DNA of 64,000 nt from Lagopus muta (lineage: Eukaryota > Chordata > Aves > Galliformes > Phasianidae), in the NCBI RefSeq assembly GCF_023343835.1, contig NC_064439.1:28745933-28809932 (forward strand), in the 5' to 3' direction. Both the position numbers and the translations under genes were made by a program. Under the pieces are notes generated by a model that searched no databases, was not told the origin of the DNA, and saw only the letters and a list, made by a program, of their open reading frames with translations. Shown here one piece after another: positions 1 through 13,200 of this stretch (its first letter is position 1; the number at the start of each line of letters is the position of its first letter).

Positions 1-3000
1 AACATACCAACGTATGCTGGAAAAAATGTTCTGCACAGTATTTGGGGAAAAAACTGCACACAAAATACAGGTGCAGTTGCAGGTAGATGAGGAATACATA
101 TCTGCTTGAAGAACTATTTCAGTATTATTGATCATAATATTTTCAAGACATCACAAAATTCATTATATAATATGTCTTTTTCTGAAGCATATGTAACACT
201 ATATTACAACATGGAGCAAAGCCCTGAAAATAGACAAAGTTAAGGGTTATTTTAATAGAACAGAAAGAAGAGGTGTCAGCTTCTCCAGGAAGAAAAGATC
301 CAGCACTAACCACAGACACTGCTCCTCAGCCTGCAGCTGCAGTTCTTAGAATAGCAACGAGCAAGGTTTCATCACACCCTGAAGTCAAAGATCATTTTTA
401 TGAACAGCAAAGCTTCAAAACAATCATTCTTTTTACAGCTATACAAGACAGATACTTATTTCCTCAGCCCCATCTGCCACCAGATTTTTAACTCATCCTC
501 ACAGTCTGGAATGTCTGTTTCTAACTATAGGATGACCAGGAATATCAGGCACGTTCTTTCCAAGCTTTCAGCACTGATTAAGAGCTATGACAGACAGTAT
601 CCCAAATCCGAAGCACTGTTTCATCATCAGTTAGCTGTAAGAAGAAATCCACAGCCAACTTCTAGAGTATTTTCTACTTTACTCCAGTCTGACAGTGTCA
701 ACAGGAAAAGTGGAAGTGCAGAACATCCTACAAGATATGTGGCAATGCAAACTTCCTGCTCGAGTCCAGTTGCCTGTATTGCTGGAGACAGCCTAAAACA
801 TACCACCATATGAGGCACAAGTGCTGAGTAGAATTAATTCTTAGGATTGCAAACATTTATGGAAGAATAGAAATAAGTGATCTTAAAATGGCAATATTTA
901 TGGAATACTAATACTAACAGCACCGTGACACAAGCAGATTCAGATGAAACAGAATTCAGATCATCCCATTCCTCCCAGAAACATGGGATTAAAGCAAGAA
1001 AGGCAGAGGAACGGGCATCATGATAAATCACACTGTAGAAAGAGTACAACTGCATTTCAGCAGCTCATTCTCTACTAAGTCCCAATTCGTGAACATTCTT
1101 AGAAAGAAAATGCATTTAGTTCATCTTCTGACCCAAAGCTCTATCAGCAATACTAAACATTTTTGACATCAATGATCCCAAAAACAGGTACCTGCCAACT
1201 TTTACTAGGCTGCGTTACCTCTCACTCGAATAAGTACGTATTCCTCCCATCCATGAAACAAAAATAAGTTCTTGCTATTTAATAGTTCCATATACCAAAA
1301 ATTCTTCCAGTCACATCAAGCTGCAGTGCGTGTACCATCCGTGCTATCTAGTGTAGGTGAGACTTCAATAGAAAGTGAGCAAGCAGAGGAGGGTTTCTCT
1401 GACTCTGATAGCCTTCTGACAACCCGGTGAGGTTCAAATCAAGTCTTAACAAATCTCATGTACACTGTGTGAGAAAATGCACACAACTGCAAGACTCAGT
1501 ATGTTTGAAACCATTTTATCAGTGTCCCTTAAACTAATGTATTATTGAAATAACCACTAAGGTCAAATTCCATATTCTGCTATAGGAAGTCCCTGCATTT
1601 TCAGAAAATCCCCCTTGAACAAAATCAGTCAAAAAATTCATCAGGCATTTAAAATGTTTATTGTATGCCAAACAAATTCACAGATGAAGTTGGTTCATAG
1701 TGTTTTCTCTGCAACACATCTCCTTCAACAAACCAATCAACACCAAAGTCATCAGAAATCTATGTTCTTTCTCCAAGGGTTTTATAGCTATTTCTGCTTT
1801 TGAACAAGAATAAAATGCTTGACAGGTATTTCCAAACTCCAAGAGGATAGAATTTGACATATATCCAAAATAAATGACAGCAATAGAGGAAGTCCCTAGC
1901 TGAACATACCCACCACCTACACTTACTCACATTAGAAGCAAATGCATATAAATGCTCATAAATATGATCATAATTACACTGTCATCGTTTTAAGGTGAAA
2001 CTACTGAACTTATGTAAACAAGGTTAGAGTGTTCCTGTCAAACATTCCCATATGTTTACATAATGAAATAACGTCTCATTCCTCCAATTCAGAAATCAAA
2101 AACATTATTTATGGAATAATAATTTTAAAGAGAGAACAAGCAATTAAGTCCAAGATCATGATGTCTTGCGCTTCCTGAAGTTTCTCAAGTAACTGGAAGT
2201 GCCAATTACAATTGATTTTTCTATTATTTCAGCCTTGATGCTTTCGGCCAAGTGACAGTGAGAAGTGTTAATGGGACTTCAAAATATTAACTCTCAAGTG
2301 TTACCAATAACTTATACACTACGCTGCCAGTTTCTCATTTCTAATAATAGCTATTCTCCTAATGTTAGTTCAAATGAAAACATGCTTTGTCATCTTTGTT
2401 AGGGCGGAGATAAAGGAACAAACATATTTAAACCAGAGTTGATTCCCCGAGAGCACTACCAACATATGAGCTCTTCCAGCTATCTAAGCAGACAAGCTGT
2501 TACTATTTTTACTGAACTAAGGAAATTTACACTTTTCCTTTACCACACTGTTTTGGGGAATTGTACAGACTGACATTTTAGAACTGCTGCACAACTCTGC
2601 ATTCAACCTAAGCAGTTTGTGGCCACCTAAATAAGAACAGTTCTGAGAATTTAAACATTGTCATCCCCTAATAGTTAACAAAACATTTAAAAACAAATAT
2701 TAGGAACACGTAGCAGCCATTCTTTTTATAATGTTAGCTTTCCCAACTTTACCATTCCTGAACTAATTTTATCTGAGGCCCCACAGAATTCAGTTATCAA
2801 AATAGTTGTCATAACAACAATTAGGGACTGGGAAGATTTCATTTACAGAACAAAAAGAAAGAGGAAGACAGGATTTTTACCTCCCAAAGGTTTGCAACTG
2901 ATCCTCCAGATAGATATTGTGTCACAAACCACAGGCACTCCAACACAAAAGTTTTACAGAAGGACAGAAAACTAATTTAATTCTGCGTCCTGGTTAATTG

Positions 3001-6000
3001 TCTGCACACTTCAAATTGCCCCTGCTAGCAAATCATAGTTCAGCTACATAAAGCATTAGAGCAGCCTTCCACAGCTATTTATCAGAGAACAACAACAAAA
3101 TAACAATGTTTTAGTACAGTTCACTGCATGCTTCCTCTTTCAGGGCTGGAGGAACATATACATTACAATATGCTACTGTTTCAATAAGGCTAATTCGTTA
3201 TTATTCTGGAGTAAGTCAAAACAAGCTGCTGGGTCAATCTTTATTGTTATAAGTCAGACTAATTTGCTGTTTTCCTTGAAAACATTTCTCAGGGCTTAGC
3301 AGCTATCAAAGTTCAACAAGAGTAAGTTTGCTCTAGAGCTTTTATGTATAAAATACAGTTTAACTGAAAGAAAATGTACTACTTGCTGGTGAGTTATCCG
3401 TCAGGCTGCAGTAACAAGAAATACCACCATCTCAGAGTTCATTTTGAAGGGCTCATTTTCAGTTGTAGACAAGGAAGGAAAAACTAAGTTTTCATACTCG
3501 GTCAAATTTCAAAAGCTCCTCAACTGTCACTAGACAGTGACTACAACACAGTACTCGCTTGCTAAGAATTAAACTAAATGCTGACAAACTCAGAAGGATG
3601 TAATTGCCAGTTTAATAAGTAGTTGGACAAGGAAGATGCTCCTCATTTTTTTTCTAAAGCTTACGCTTCCAGAGGCAATACTGACTGCCACTTGGTTGCA
3701 AGTTGCCATTTTTAATTTTAATACATCTTGTGAACTAAGTATCATTGAAATCCAATTTAATGTTTTTCCCAGTCTGAATTTAAGGTAACATTAACCAGCA
3801 CCAGTCAGTATTGTTGAACACCAGCTGCCATGCTGTGGTGAGAGCAGGACAGCTGTCACTGCACAGAAGTCAAGATTGGTGAAGACAGCTGTGAAGACAC
3901 AAGAGCTGGACGAGGGCAACTTGTGTCCATCATGACTTCAAAGAAAACCAGTACTGAGTGCTGAAGTTGGAAGTCACGTGGAAACAAGATTCAGCGGGTC
4001 TTGAAAAGCAAAGAAGACATCTGATGAACAAGCAAGAAGGAAACAAGTGAAAAGTCACAAGGGTCAACACTCCAGCCAACTGCAGAAGCAGCCACTGCAG
4101 AAGCACTTTGAACGCCACAGAAAGAATGTATTTAATATGACTGCAGAATTGAGTTCCAGTGGCCAAGATGAAAAACAGGGGAGGAGTGGTCTTCAGGTAG
4201 GTAAATAAATATATTTGTCTAGCACCCAGCAGTGTGATCTCTGATGCAACTGAAATAAGATGTGCATAAGGGGAAAAAAGTGAAAACAAAAAAAAATAAA
4301 ACCCAGTACTTTTTCTGGACAGGAACTGCGATCTTCCCCTGAAATTACTGATTATATCCCAATTGTATCAGAACTGGACTGAATCTGCTGGAGTCTGCAT
4401 ATGTTGAAACAGTCCAAGGATGTAGGAAATTGATTCTGAGAAACTACATTACATTTTTACTGTGTGATAAGAGTACATGTAGAACCAGATTCTGCCTCTT
4501 CTTCAGGCTCAACAACGCAGACTTAATTTTTTTTTTTTTTCCTAAATATTTACTTTATAAAACTGTCACTGACTGCAGGATTTTCTTCCCAAGTTCCTAG
4601 TGAAGAAATGAAACAGTGGAAAAGAAATGAGCCTGGTCATTTTAAGCAGCAAAGTCCACAAATTAGGTTTTCTGATATTTTACTGTGTATTGCTTTTAAA
4701 TAACTAGATAGAGAGAGGAAAAAATAAAAATAAAAAAGACTTAATGGCTGTCCAGTGTTCCTCCTTCCTGAAGTTAGTAGCATAGTGTCTCTATTTTCGG
4801 AGGTACTGCATTCAGATATTCAAATTTATCTGGCCTCAAATCACACACAGTTCTCACAATTGTGTTACCTGACAGCCGACCATATACTCCACCTAATTTC
4901 TCACTGATAAAGTGATTTAAAAAAAAAATAAAAAAAAAAGTTTAAGAATTCACAGAATACTGTATATGCATTAGTAGGCTTGAAGCAATCTGCACTTTCC
5001 TGCAAAGTGTGAAACAGTTTGAAGGCATGTACACAATTTTCACAAGACGATTTTGCTTCCAAGTCACAATTGGAACAGCCAAAAAAAGCATGATGAGAAT
5101 GATTCCTTCCAGTTCATATGTCAGAAGGTTTTTCTTGTTCATTTTTAAATTGCCAACACTGCTGTTGCCACTGCACAGCTGTCTGGTTGTTTAAAGAACT
5201 CCTCCCCACAACTGTCGTTCTGGCCAATCAAAGCCTGCAACTTTGCTGGACACCCCAAAATTTTAAAACTTTGTCTTCTGGGCAGATACCAGGCATGGAA
5301 TGCTTCATCTCAAATCATCATGTTTACAATGCGTTTATATATGGAAGCTAGAAGGACACCAGAATCTAGTCTTCCAAATAGACACCAAGGTTATTTACCA
5401 CTGGTTATTATGTGCATAAGCTCAAGCTTTTATCTCTTAAAGTCAATGGCTGAAATATCATCCATGCTGCTATACCAGTGCCATTTGTCAAGGCACACAC
5501 AGACATCACCAAACAGAACCAACAGTCGAATGAGGCAATGACCCAGAACATTCTATGCTACCCTTAAAATAATCTAAATTAGCACTGCTAATGCATGACT
5601 CCTATCAACACTTAAGCAGATCATTAATGCTGACCACTCAATAAACATCCTGTGTGCAAAAATAAGTCCTGTATTTTTACATGTTTAACTCATTCAGCAA
5701 ATTTTATCCTCCTGGGGGAATCTCGGAGCTCAGCACACTGCAGAATAACTAGTCTAATGCTCTGAAACTTTGATGCAAATTAGAAGTGTCAGTATACCTT
5801 TTTAGTTGTCATTGAGGAAAGCAAAGCTGAATTTCTCAAGTGCCGGAATGCAAGTCTTCATCCTTTAAGACTCTTAGGGCTTAAGAGAATTCAACTTTGG
5901 ACAAATAACCTTCAGTGCTGGATAAAATGATAAACTGAAAACACGTAATGCAGGTAACGTAATCACCATGTCTGCAAAGTGTCTGTATGCCAGGCACCTT

Positions 6001-6200
6001 GTTGACACATTAAAAATAGAAAATCAATCAGTCTGTGTAGACAAAACTAAGTACAGGGGAAAGTCCCATCTACTGCAGCTGACACCACACAAGCTTCCCC
6101 CGACCACTTTCCAACAGTCAGCCTCTCTCAATCCACACCGACCCTCAGACACACATTTGACTCATCCCCTCGGGTCAGTCCCACTGTTTTAGGGCTGACC
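1..6200. other. Featureless AT-rich DNA, probable intron of the leftward gene
   Basis: I see no recognisable gene or repeat family here apart from short A/T runs (for example near 4,529 and 4,919). Because the CpG island just to the right appears to fire leftward and its first exon ends at a splice donor at 6,805, this stretch is most simply the first intron of that gene. One very weak exon candidate on the - strand (2,881-2,937) is treated under findings. The 137-codon open frame at 400-813 has no flanking splice or promoter logic and no recognisable family, so it is not called. Confidence 0.5.
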
Positions 6201-6805
6201 CCCTCAGGGAGATGCAACTCACTTCTATAAATGCCTACACCCAGCAGAGGCAAAACTGCTTGGCTTAAGCCCTTTAAGAAGAAAGAAAACACTAAGCAAA
6301 GCCACTGGCGACGGGGAGATCAGAAGGGCTTCGAAGCGCTTTGCCCCACGCTCTCTCGGCCGGGGGCTGAAGCAGGAACCGGCAGCCGGGCACACCCCCA
6401 CTGCGAGGCCTAGGCAGGCCTCTCGCCCAGGTATCTCGCCGAACCGCCGCCCATCGCGGAGGAGCGGCCCCACGGCCTCGTACTGGGAGGGCCCGCCCCG
6501 GCCCGGCCTCTTGGTGCCGCCGCGCGGAGTGAGCACGGAGAGCCGGGTGCACCGCAAGCGCGCTCCCCTCCCGCCCTGCCTCGTCCTGGCGGCTCCGGGT
6601 CGGGGGAGGCGCAGGGCGATAACGGGGGCCCCGCGCTGCCCCTTGCATGGCTGCGGGAAGTGCTGCCTGCTACCGACGCAGCTCGGAGGCCCCGGCTGAG
6701 GGCAGACCCTCCTCCCGCAGGGCTCCGGCGCAGGTCCTCTCGCCTGGCCGGGCGACGCGCCCCTCCCACCCCTCCGCAGCCCACCGGCCTCAGCAGCGTT
6801 CTTAC

Positions 6806-6817
6806 CTCTGCTAACAT
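6806..6817 (-). CDS. Possible four-codon start of the leftward gene's coding sequence
   Basis: The last ATG before the donor (TAATAATG, purine at -3) lies at 6,817-6,815 and opens Met-Leu-Ala-Glu, ending exactly at the GTAAGA donor on a codon boundary (phase 0). If this ATG is the real start, the rest of the protein lies in exons further left, beyond or within 1-6,200. Equally possible is that this exon is entirely 5' untranslated and the ATG is just another upstream one. Four residues are too few to name a family. The donor is visible in the sequence, and the start choice is inference. Confidence 0.3.
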
Positions 6818-7015
6818 TATTACCCCGCTGCGGCGTCTCCGCGGCTCTAACCCCGCAGCATGGTGAAGCCCGGCGGCCGCGCGGAAAACTCCCCCTACTC
6901 GGCGGGGAGGGGAGGCGAGGCGAGCTCCGCCGGTCCCCGGCCACCTCCCTCAGCGGCTGCCCGCCGCCCCCAGCCCCGCAGCCGCCCTGGCAGCTCGGTC
7001 CGGACGGGCCGCCAT
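6806..7015 (-). other. Presumed first exon of an unidentified leftward gene
   Basis: Read on the - strand, transcription would begin near the YY1-type element at about 7,010-7,020 and run to 6,806, where CAGAG is followed by GTAAGAACG, a good 5' splice site. The leader contains a very short upstream ORF: an ATG in strong context (CACCATG, near 6,861-6,859) that stops after four codons. The right end (start site) is an estimate, while the left end (donor) is read directly. The long - strand frames over this island run straight through the donor and are GC-driven, so I do not treat them as protein. Confidence 0.5.
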
Positions 7016-7169
7016 CTTGGGAGAGCTACGTGCGCCGCCGCCGCCGCTCCCCGCCCGCCCATTGGGGCCGCGGGCTCCGGGGCCGCCCCTACCGGGGCCG
7101 GATCCATCCTCTCCCCGCCCCGGCACGGCCCTTCGCTACTCTTGGTGCTGCGCTGCCTACCTGAGCTGG

Positions 7170-7185
7170 GGCGGTCATGACCGCC
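7170..7185. repeat. Perfect 16-bp palindrome in the CpG island
   Basis: GGCGGTCATGACCGCC reads the same on both strands. It lies about 150 bp upstream of the presumed leftward start and could be a dimeric protein-binding site. A 16-bp perfect palindrome is expected about once by chance in a window this size, so function is not established. Confidence 0.6.
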
Positions 7186-7203
7186 TTCGGACTTCTGCCA
7201 AGG

Positions 7204-7229
7204 CCCGGCCCTGATGAATTCGGGCCGGG
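7204..7229. repeat. GC-rich inverted repeat, 8-bp arms
   Basis: CCCGGCCC (7,204-7,211) and GGGCCGGG (7,222-7,229) are perfect inverted arms around a 10-base loop. They start 18 bp past the 16-bp palindrome, so two dyad-symmetric elements are packed into 60 bp at the right edge of the island. Confidence 0.6.
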
Positions 7230-7290
7230 AGGGCTCGGCTGCTAAAGCCGGGCCTTGGTTACAGCGGCCTGAACTTCTGTGCGTGCCGAA

Positions 7291-10200
7291 GGGAGAAGTT
7301 GAAGGCCGCAGAACTTGGGGCGTTGTTTTTCAAGGCAGCTTTTTGCTTCGTCTCTGCCGAGGCACGGCTTTTGTTTTTATTTTTTTGTTGTTGTTGTTGT
7401 TTTTTCTTCCACTGAGCTCGATACAGCAGTTTTGCAAATGTTCATTTAAGTATTTTCTTACATTTTTGACTAAGTTTTGACTAAGCAGCATGCCCGATGC
7501 ACCAATAAGATGTACAGCATCTTTTCCTGCTCAGGCTGTTTAGAAAGACATCTGAATGTTTACTACCTATGTTCTTGTTAAGACACAAATTGTGGAACAC
7601 ACCTCAGAAGCTGAGTCTGGGTAGCACTGGCCCATCCCTCTCTTATGCCAGCATCTCCATAAGCTCGGTGTTTGAAGGCATTTGCAGATTTCTGTGTGAA
7701 GTTTGTTTCTTCTCCTTTAAACATTGTTCTTTTGGTGTTCTTGTTTGCTTAACTAGGCTTCAGAGTTACGAAGTTAACCTTAGGCACCTTACTTTGATAG
7801 GACTAGAAGCAAGATATATTTCTTTCCTGCACTGCCAATACCAGAAAATGCACACAAAGGAAAAAATAATGTTTAACACTGAAGATGAAATAAATGCAAA
7901 AATACTACTACGATGTGGAAAAAAACCAGCAACCTTATATTCTCACCAACCTGCTCTTTTGTTTCTTGCAAAGCTGCAAGGAGAGGGAGGGAGGATGCTC
8001 TTGTGGCTGCAGGGCTTTGTAGAAGTTCTCTAGTTTCCCTGGGGATTTTTAAATAGTTGGCAGTTCAAGGTTGCCCACTTCTTACTTTTATTCATGAGAA
8101 TTACCAAGTTTCAGTTTTACTCATGCGACTGTTTTTTCCCTGTCAGAGACTCAGCTGTTAGTCATGTGAACTGCACTTTCCAAAAAAAGTAGACTCTTGA
8201 TATTCACAGTGGTTTATTTGCTTTTTCTAAAAAAAAAATAAAATAAAATGAAAATATGAAAAATATCTTGTTTTTAAAGTATCTTGTGAGCTATGTATTT
8301 TTGAAATACTTTTGTACATTTGAATGCTTGCTCTTAGCATTACTATTTTCTTCAAGTGTATTGCCAAAAGAAAATCCAAATTTCACAGCAGACTCACCTA
8401 TTTTCAACAATAAGATTAACAATATCAGAACAATGCAGTGGCCTTGCATGTAGTATTTACCATCTTAATTTACCATCTTGCTAAATTGAAAGTTGTTTGG
8501 AAACATTGATGAATGGGAACTGTGAAATGCCTGCCATATTGTTTTGGACCCCTAACATTTATTTATACACAGAAATAAAGCCTGCTGTGGATGCTTGTTT
8601 GGAAAGCACACTATGGTTCCCTATGCATGGCTTTCGTCACACTGTAATTCAGCCAAAAGACACTGTATGCTTAGCTAGAGGAAACCCTGAAGGAATCCAT
8701 AATATAGCTCAGTAAATCATCAGTTGTGTAATTATGCAAAAACACATACCTAGGCATGAGTAGAATCAAAATATTTTAAACATCTACCATTTGCCATGTT
8801 ACTTAGTCTTAAATGCATTCTCTGGACAAGGAACAGTGGTAACATAAATTACCCAGTTTATAATATGAAAGAAGCAAGCAGGATGTGGAAGTCTCGTGAT
8901 TTTCATGAATTTAAATAAATGATAACTTTTCTGTAGTTGAACTAAGATGATGGTATAGCTAAAAAAAAGTGTCAGTTGGCACAGAATTTCTTTACCTTGT
9001 GGTTTCAAGCACACTGGGTGAGGTATTCAAAAGGAGCATAATCCCCCTCTAAAACTTAAAACTGCAAAACTGGGTATATCCCAAGTGTGATAGATGCAAG
9101 AAGAAGAGAATATTTTACAAACCTCACAAAAATTTTGTTGTTACAGGAAGCACCTTCCTATCTTATCTTACTGGAATGAACATATTAATAGTGGCACTGA
9201 AAACTGTTGACTGTTTTCACAGTTGTTAACATAACCTCAGTATTGTTGCAAAATAGTTATGAATGGTGTAATCCATTATTTTAATTTTAGGTGAGTACCA
9301 TTGTACTTGAAAAGTGAAAGGTGGTGTAATTCTAACAGCAGGAATAAAGCTATGAGAAAAGGACAGAACCATGCAAATTAGACTCAAGGCAGAAGATAAA
9401 GCAGCATCATAAAGGAGTATTGACATGTGATGGCAGCTTGGAAAGAGTTAAAATGGACTTCTTGATGTGACAGTCTGCTGGGAGTAGCACAAAGGAGCAA
9501 GGGAAAAGAAATTCTCCATTGCTGAGGAATTAACAGTTACACTGTCTATTCCCATTCCTGGAATAAACTGGAAAAATTGAGTTTTCAATTTCAATTGAGT
9601 TTTTCCAGTTTGAAAAAACTGGAAAAGTAGAAATTCTTTTCCTTCTTCTTCGGAGGATGTATTTCTAAATTAGCGTGAGCAGGTCTGGAAACAAGGCTTT
9701 AGTGGTGATTGACAGGATTAGCAGTAGTACTTGGTAGGGCAGGAACATTTGAACATCTTCTGTTTTCCTGAGACTATCTTCAAGTGACAATAATGCTATT
9801 AAACCTGATGAGTCATCCATATGGAGCCATATTCTCTATGTTTTATTCTTCTGCATTCTTTACAGATACATCATGGGATTGACCTTGTAATGAACTTGCC
9901 TACCTACCAGAAGCTTTGTAGCCACATTAGCACTGTGCTTATTCAGGCAGAGCACTGTGCTCATTATTTTTATTGTTGCTTCCACAAACTTGCACACACT
10001 CTGCAAAAAAAATTGTGTTACAGCAAGTATATATATCTTTAATCAAATACAGACCTGGCAGAAAGCTTTTGCAACTAGTCATTCCTTAAAGTACTTGGAG
10101 ATATTTATTTTTTTTCTCATAGAGCTATAAGTGCTAAATTCAAGGAAGGAGTCAGAGACAGTAGCACCATAAGGCAGATGACTACAAGTAAGACAGCTCC

Positions 10201-13200
10201 TACCTGTTACCAAATTTCTTGGTGTTCTTTACAATGATTACAGTTTTCACTGACTATAAACAAGGTTCTTTGTCTTACCAGTCTGGATCTACATTTTGAA
10301 ATCCTGCTGCAAAGACTGGAAACTGCATGCATATCTACTGAAACTATGAGTGAATGCAGTATTATGAACAAAAATAGATTAGGAGGAGATTGGGATAACA
10401 CTGCCAGGCTCACCAGCTAGAAGTTTATAAAAATTTTTGTAAAGTGCAACAGTGAGTACTCTATGTTGCGAGGCAGTCTCAGAGACAAAAATATTGTGAG
10501 GGGGTGGATGCAACACACACAGAAGAAGGGGCACAGGCAAGATTTAGCAGAAAAAGAGCAACTCTGCTGACTAGCAAAGAAACACAGAACACAGATTATT
10601 TTCTAGTACTGAAAGGAGGGCAGTCCCAAACCTAAATAACTATCAGCTCACTGTCTAATGAAAAATGAAATCAATGACCTAATTGGCATTAAGATACCCT
10701 CTGAAAAAAGGAGCAACCTGCATTTGAAGGGCAAAGAATAGGTCCTCTTGGCTTATATCAGAAGACAAATGAAGACTAAGGAAGAAAGAAACAACAGCCA
10801 GCAATGGGGGAGGAACAGACTGAATGAACAGACCAATTTTGCTTTCCAAGCAGGTCCTTTAGAATGGTTACAAGACTGTATCCAAGTTCATCAGCAAGTC
10901 TAATGTTTCACATCTTTTGCTAAAGTCTGTAATAGATCTTTATAGCATAGTTTCTGTATACTATAAATTAGTTTTCATTGTCCACAATCAACTGATGTAA
11001 ACCAAAATTTAGCTTCTGTTCTCTTGTTGTTTAAGCTGCTCCTAGTTTAGCCTGGCAGTGTGGCTGGAGTTTCTTAGGATTTTTTATTGGTTTGGGATTG
11101 TTTTCTTGAGGGGTAAGAAGGTGAAAGAGATCTGGGGAATGTATAGTCATTAAATGCTTCAAGTGTTCAGCTGCATTGTTTAAAAGCAATTCTGTATCTT
11201 TGTGTTTGAATTCTATTGCATTTCAAGTAGGATCAGATGACCTCAAAAGTCTAGGTGACAACATAATTGAAAGGGGAACTTGGTTTCTTTTATGCCTAAC
11301 ATTTGAATGTTCTGTTATTTTAGGACATTGCCTATTCTATACTCTTTGATGTGAGCTGCCAGAAGGTTTGGTTCTGATCAGAATCACAGTTCAACAACAT
11401 TTAGTTAAAGGTCTCATTCACTTCCTAATTTCTGAGCATTTGCTTAGGTATAGCACAGACAGAAAATGCAAGGGTATCTGCAAAAGGGCCAACCTATACA
11501 ATATTATTTGAATACTGATCATTAGACAGACAATTACTAAAAAAGTATTACGTCCAGTTCCTGCTTCATCCTTTGCAGTATGGATGCAATATCTACCTAT
11601 TGTTCAGGTTCTCAGAATTGTTTATGGGAGCCTGAAATTTCTTTAAGATTTTTGCTAGTCTATCATTCTTCACTGTAGGGAACTTTCTGCTATTCAAAAA
11701 GCTGTCTCTAGCTGGATCAGACACTGTTTGCCTTAGCAGTTTAATCCTAATTGTCTAAGCAATTGTTTGAATAAAGTATAGTTCTTAATACAGAAGAAAC
11801 ACTCTCAAATTATACTGGTGTCTCTTTCAGAAGTCTATACTGAAATGACTAGTGTCATCTCAGAATTGTAGTATAGAAGTTAGTCATCAGCTTCTTAGCT
11901 TCTGGCCATTGATGTTCTGTGGCAATAACACACACAAATAAATGGTTTCCGATGCTGTTTGCACACTGCTGCTATGGAGAGGAGGAAGAAACAGCTCTTT
12001 TTAGAAAAGCCACCTTAATTCATAAAATTCTTTTGGAAGCAACCTGTCCATATCTCTGCCTGAATGATACACTAATTCAAGTATAAAACTGGTAACTGAA
12101 TACTGATTCTGCAATATGGTAAACAATCCTGTTCCTTCATTTCAAGTGGGTCAGAAGTCATGAGGGCATATGTCCATGTGTTGAAGATATTTCTGTTGCT
12201 CTTTGAAGGATTTGCTGTTACCCCTGTTTGACCTATGTCAGCAACTACTTATTGTGAAAGAGTTTATTAAATGGCTTCTCTTTTGACATTTGAACTCCTG
12301 AATGTGTCTGACAGGTAAATCAGTTTAAATGAAGGGCCCACAGGTCTGAAAAGTAGCTACTCCTGTTATCTTCTTGAGCATACAATATGGACATTTTCAG
12401 AACATACTGCAAACAGAATTTGTATACATGAGTTTTAGCTTTTTTTCCAGTGCTGAAGACTCAGTTTACGTTTCTGTTAGAAGAATTTGTATGCAGCATT
12501 ATATTATGTTTATCTTTCCAGGCATTTATGTTCATGTCACAATCAGTTGGAGTTTGGGCCTGAATTTTCAGGTAATGTACTGCTTTAAACATGATTAAAG
12601 TGGTACTGATTCTGTGATAAAATGTTATAGGGATATTTAACTTTGCCAATAGTTCAAGGCCAAGATGAAGATATTCAGCAGAATGGAAAACACAAAATGA
12701 GTTATATCTAATACACTTAGATGGAAACTACCCACTTAATAAGACTGACAACTATTGAATGAAAACTAAATAGGAAGCAAAACAATTCACTATGCAGTAC
12801 AAAAATCAGCTCTGTTTACTGAATATTTTTGTGCTGCAAAATTGGGATTGACTGATCTTCTTTGCATAAAACTAGATGAAGATCATCCTGTTAATTCTGA
12901 GGAATCTGACTGTGTGCAGTTCACAGATGACGTGAGAGGTTCTTTAATTAGGAAATGTATTTAAAAACCAAGGGCTGGGGGGATAAATATTCTTGTAATT
13001 CAACGCAGTATCTAAGGGACAGTGAAGGAAATGAGAAGAGATCTTAGAACCTTTTCCTTTTCTTAGTGTGATGCTTTACTTTGATTCCTAAATGCCAAAT
13101 CCATAATCAACTACTTTTCTAAAATAGATAATCTGCTTATGGGGGGCATAGGGATAAAACGAGAAGAAGAATGGGCTAGCTATGTATAAATAAATATTCT

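Larger units (their letters stand above)
6330..7290 (-). promoter_or_regulatory. CpG-island promoter, mainly leftward
   Basis: About 1 kb of very GC- and CpG-rich DNA stands out from the AT-rich flanks. On the - strand it contains a CCAAT box (ATTGG on + at 7,061-7,065) beside Sp1-type CCGCCC boxes, then a YY1-type element (GCCATCTTGG on + at 7,011-7,020; AAGATGGC sense on -). YY1 elements of this kind usually sit at or just inside the first exon in the sense direction, which points transcription to the left. A consensus-like splice donor (GTAAGA) follows about 200 bp downstream on the same strand. This is a housekeeping-type, TATA-less promoter architecture. Some bidirectional output cannot be excluded, but no equally good exon/donor pair is visible on the + side. 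Confidence 0.85.

Noticed and set aside
400-813. 137-codon + strand frame near the left edge
   Set aside because: No recognisable domain, no promoter, no splice signals at its ends. Length is within chance for this many bases on six frames.
6225-6944. 239-codon - strand open frame over the left CpG island
   Set aside because: GC-driven and crosses the GTAAGA donor at 6,805. Several overlapping frames of similar length exist in the same DNA.
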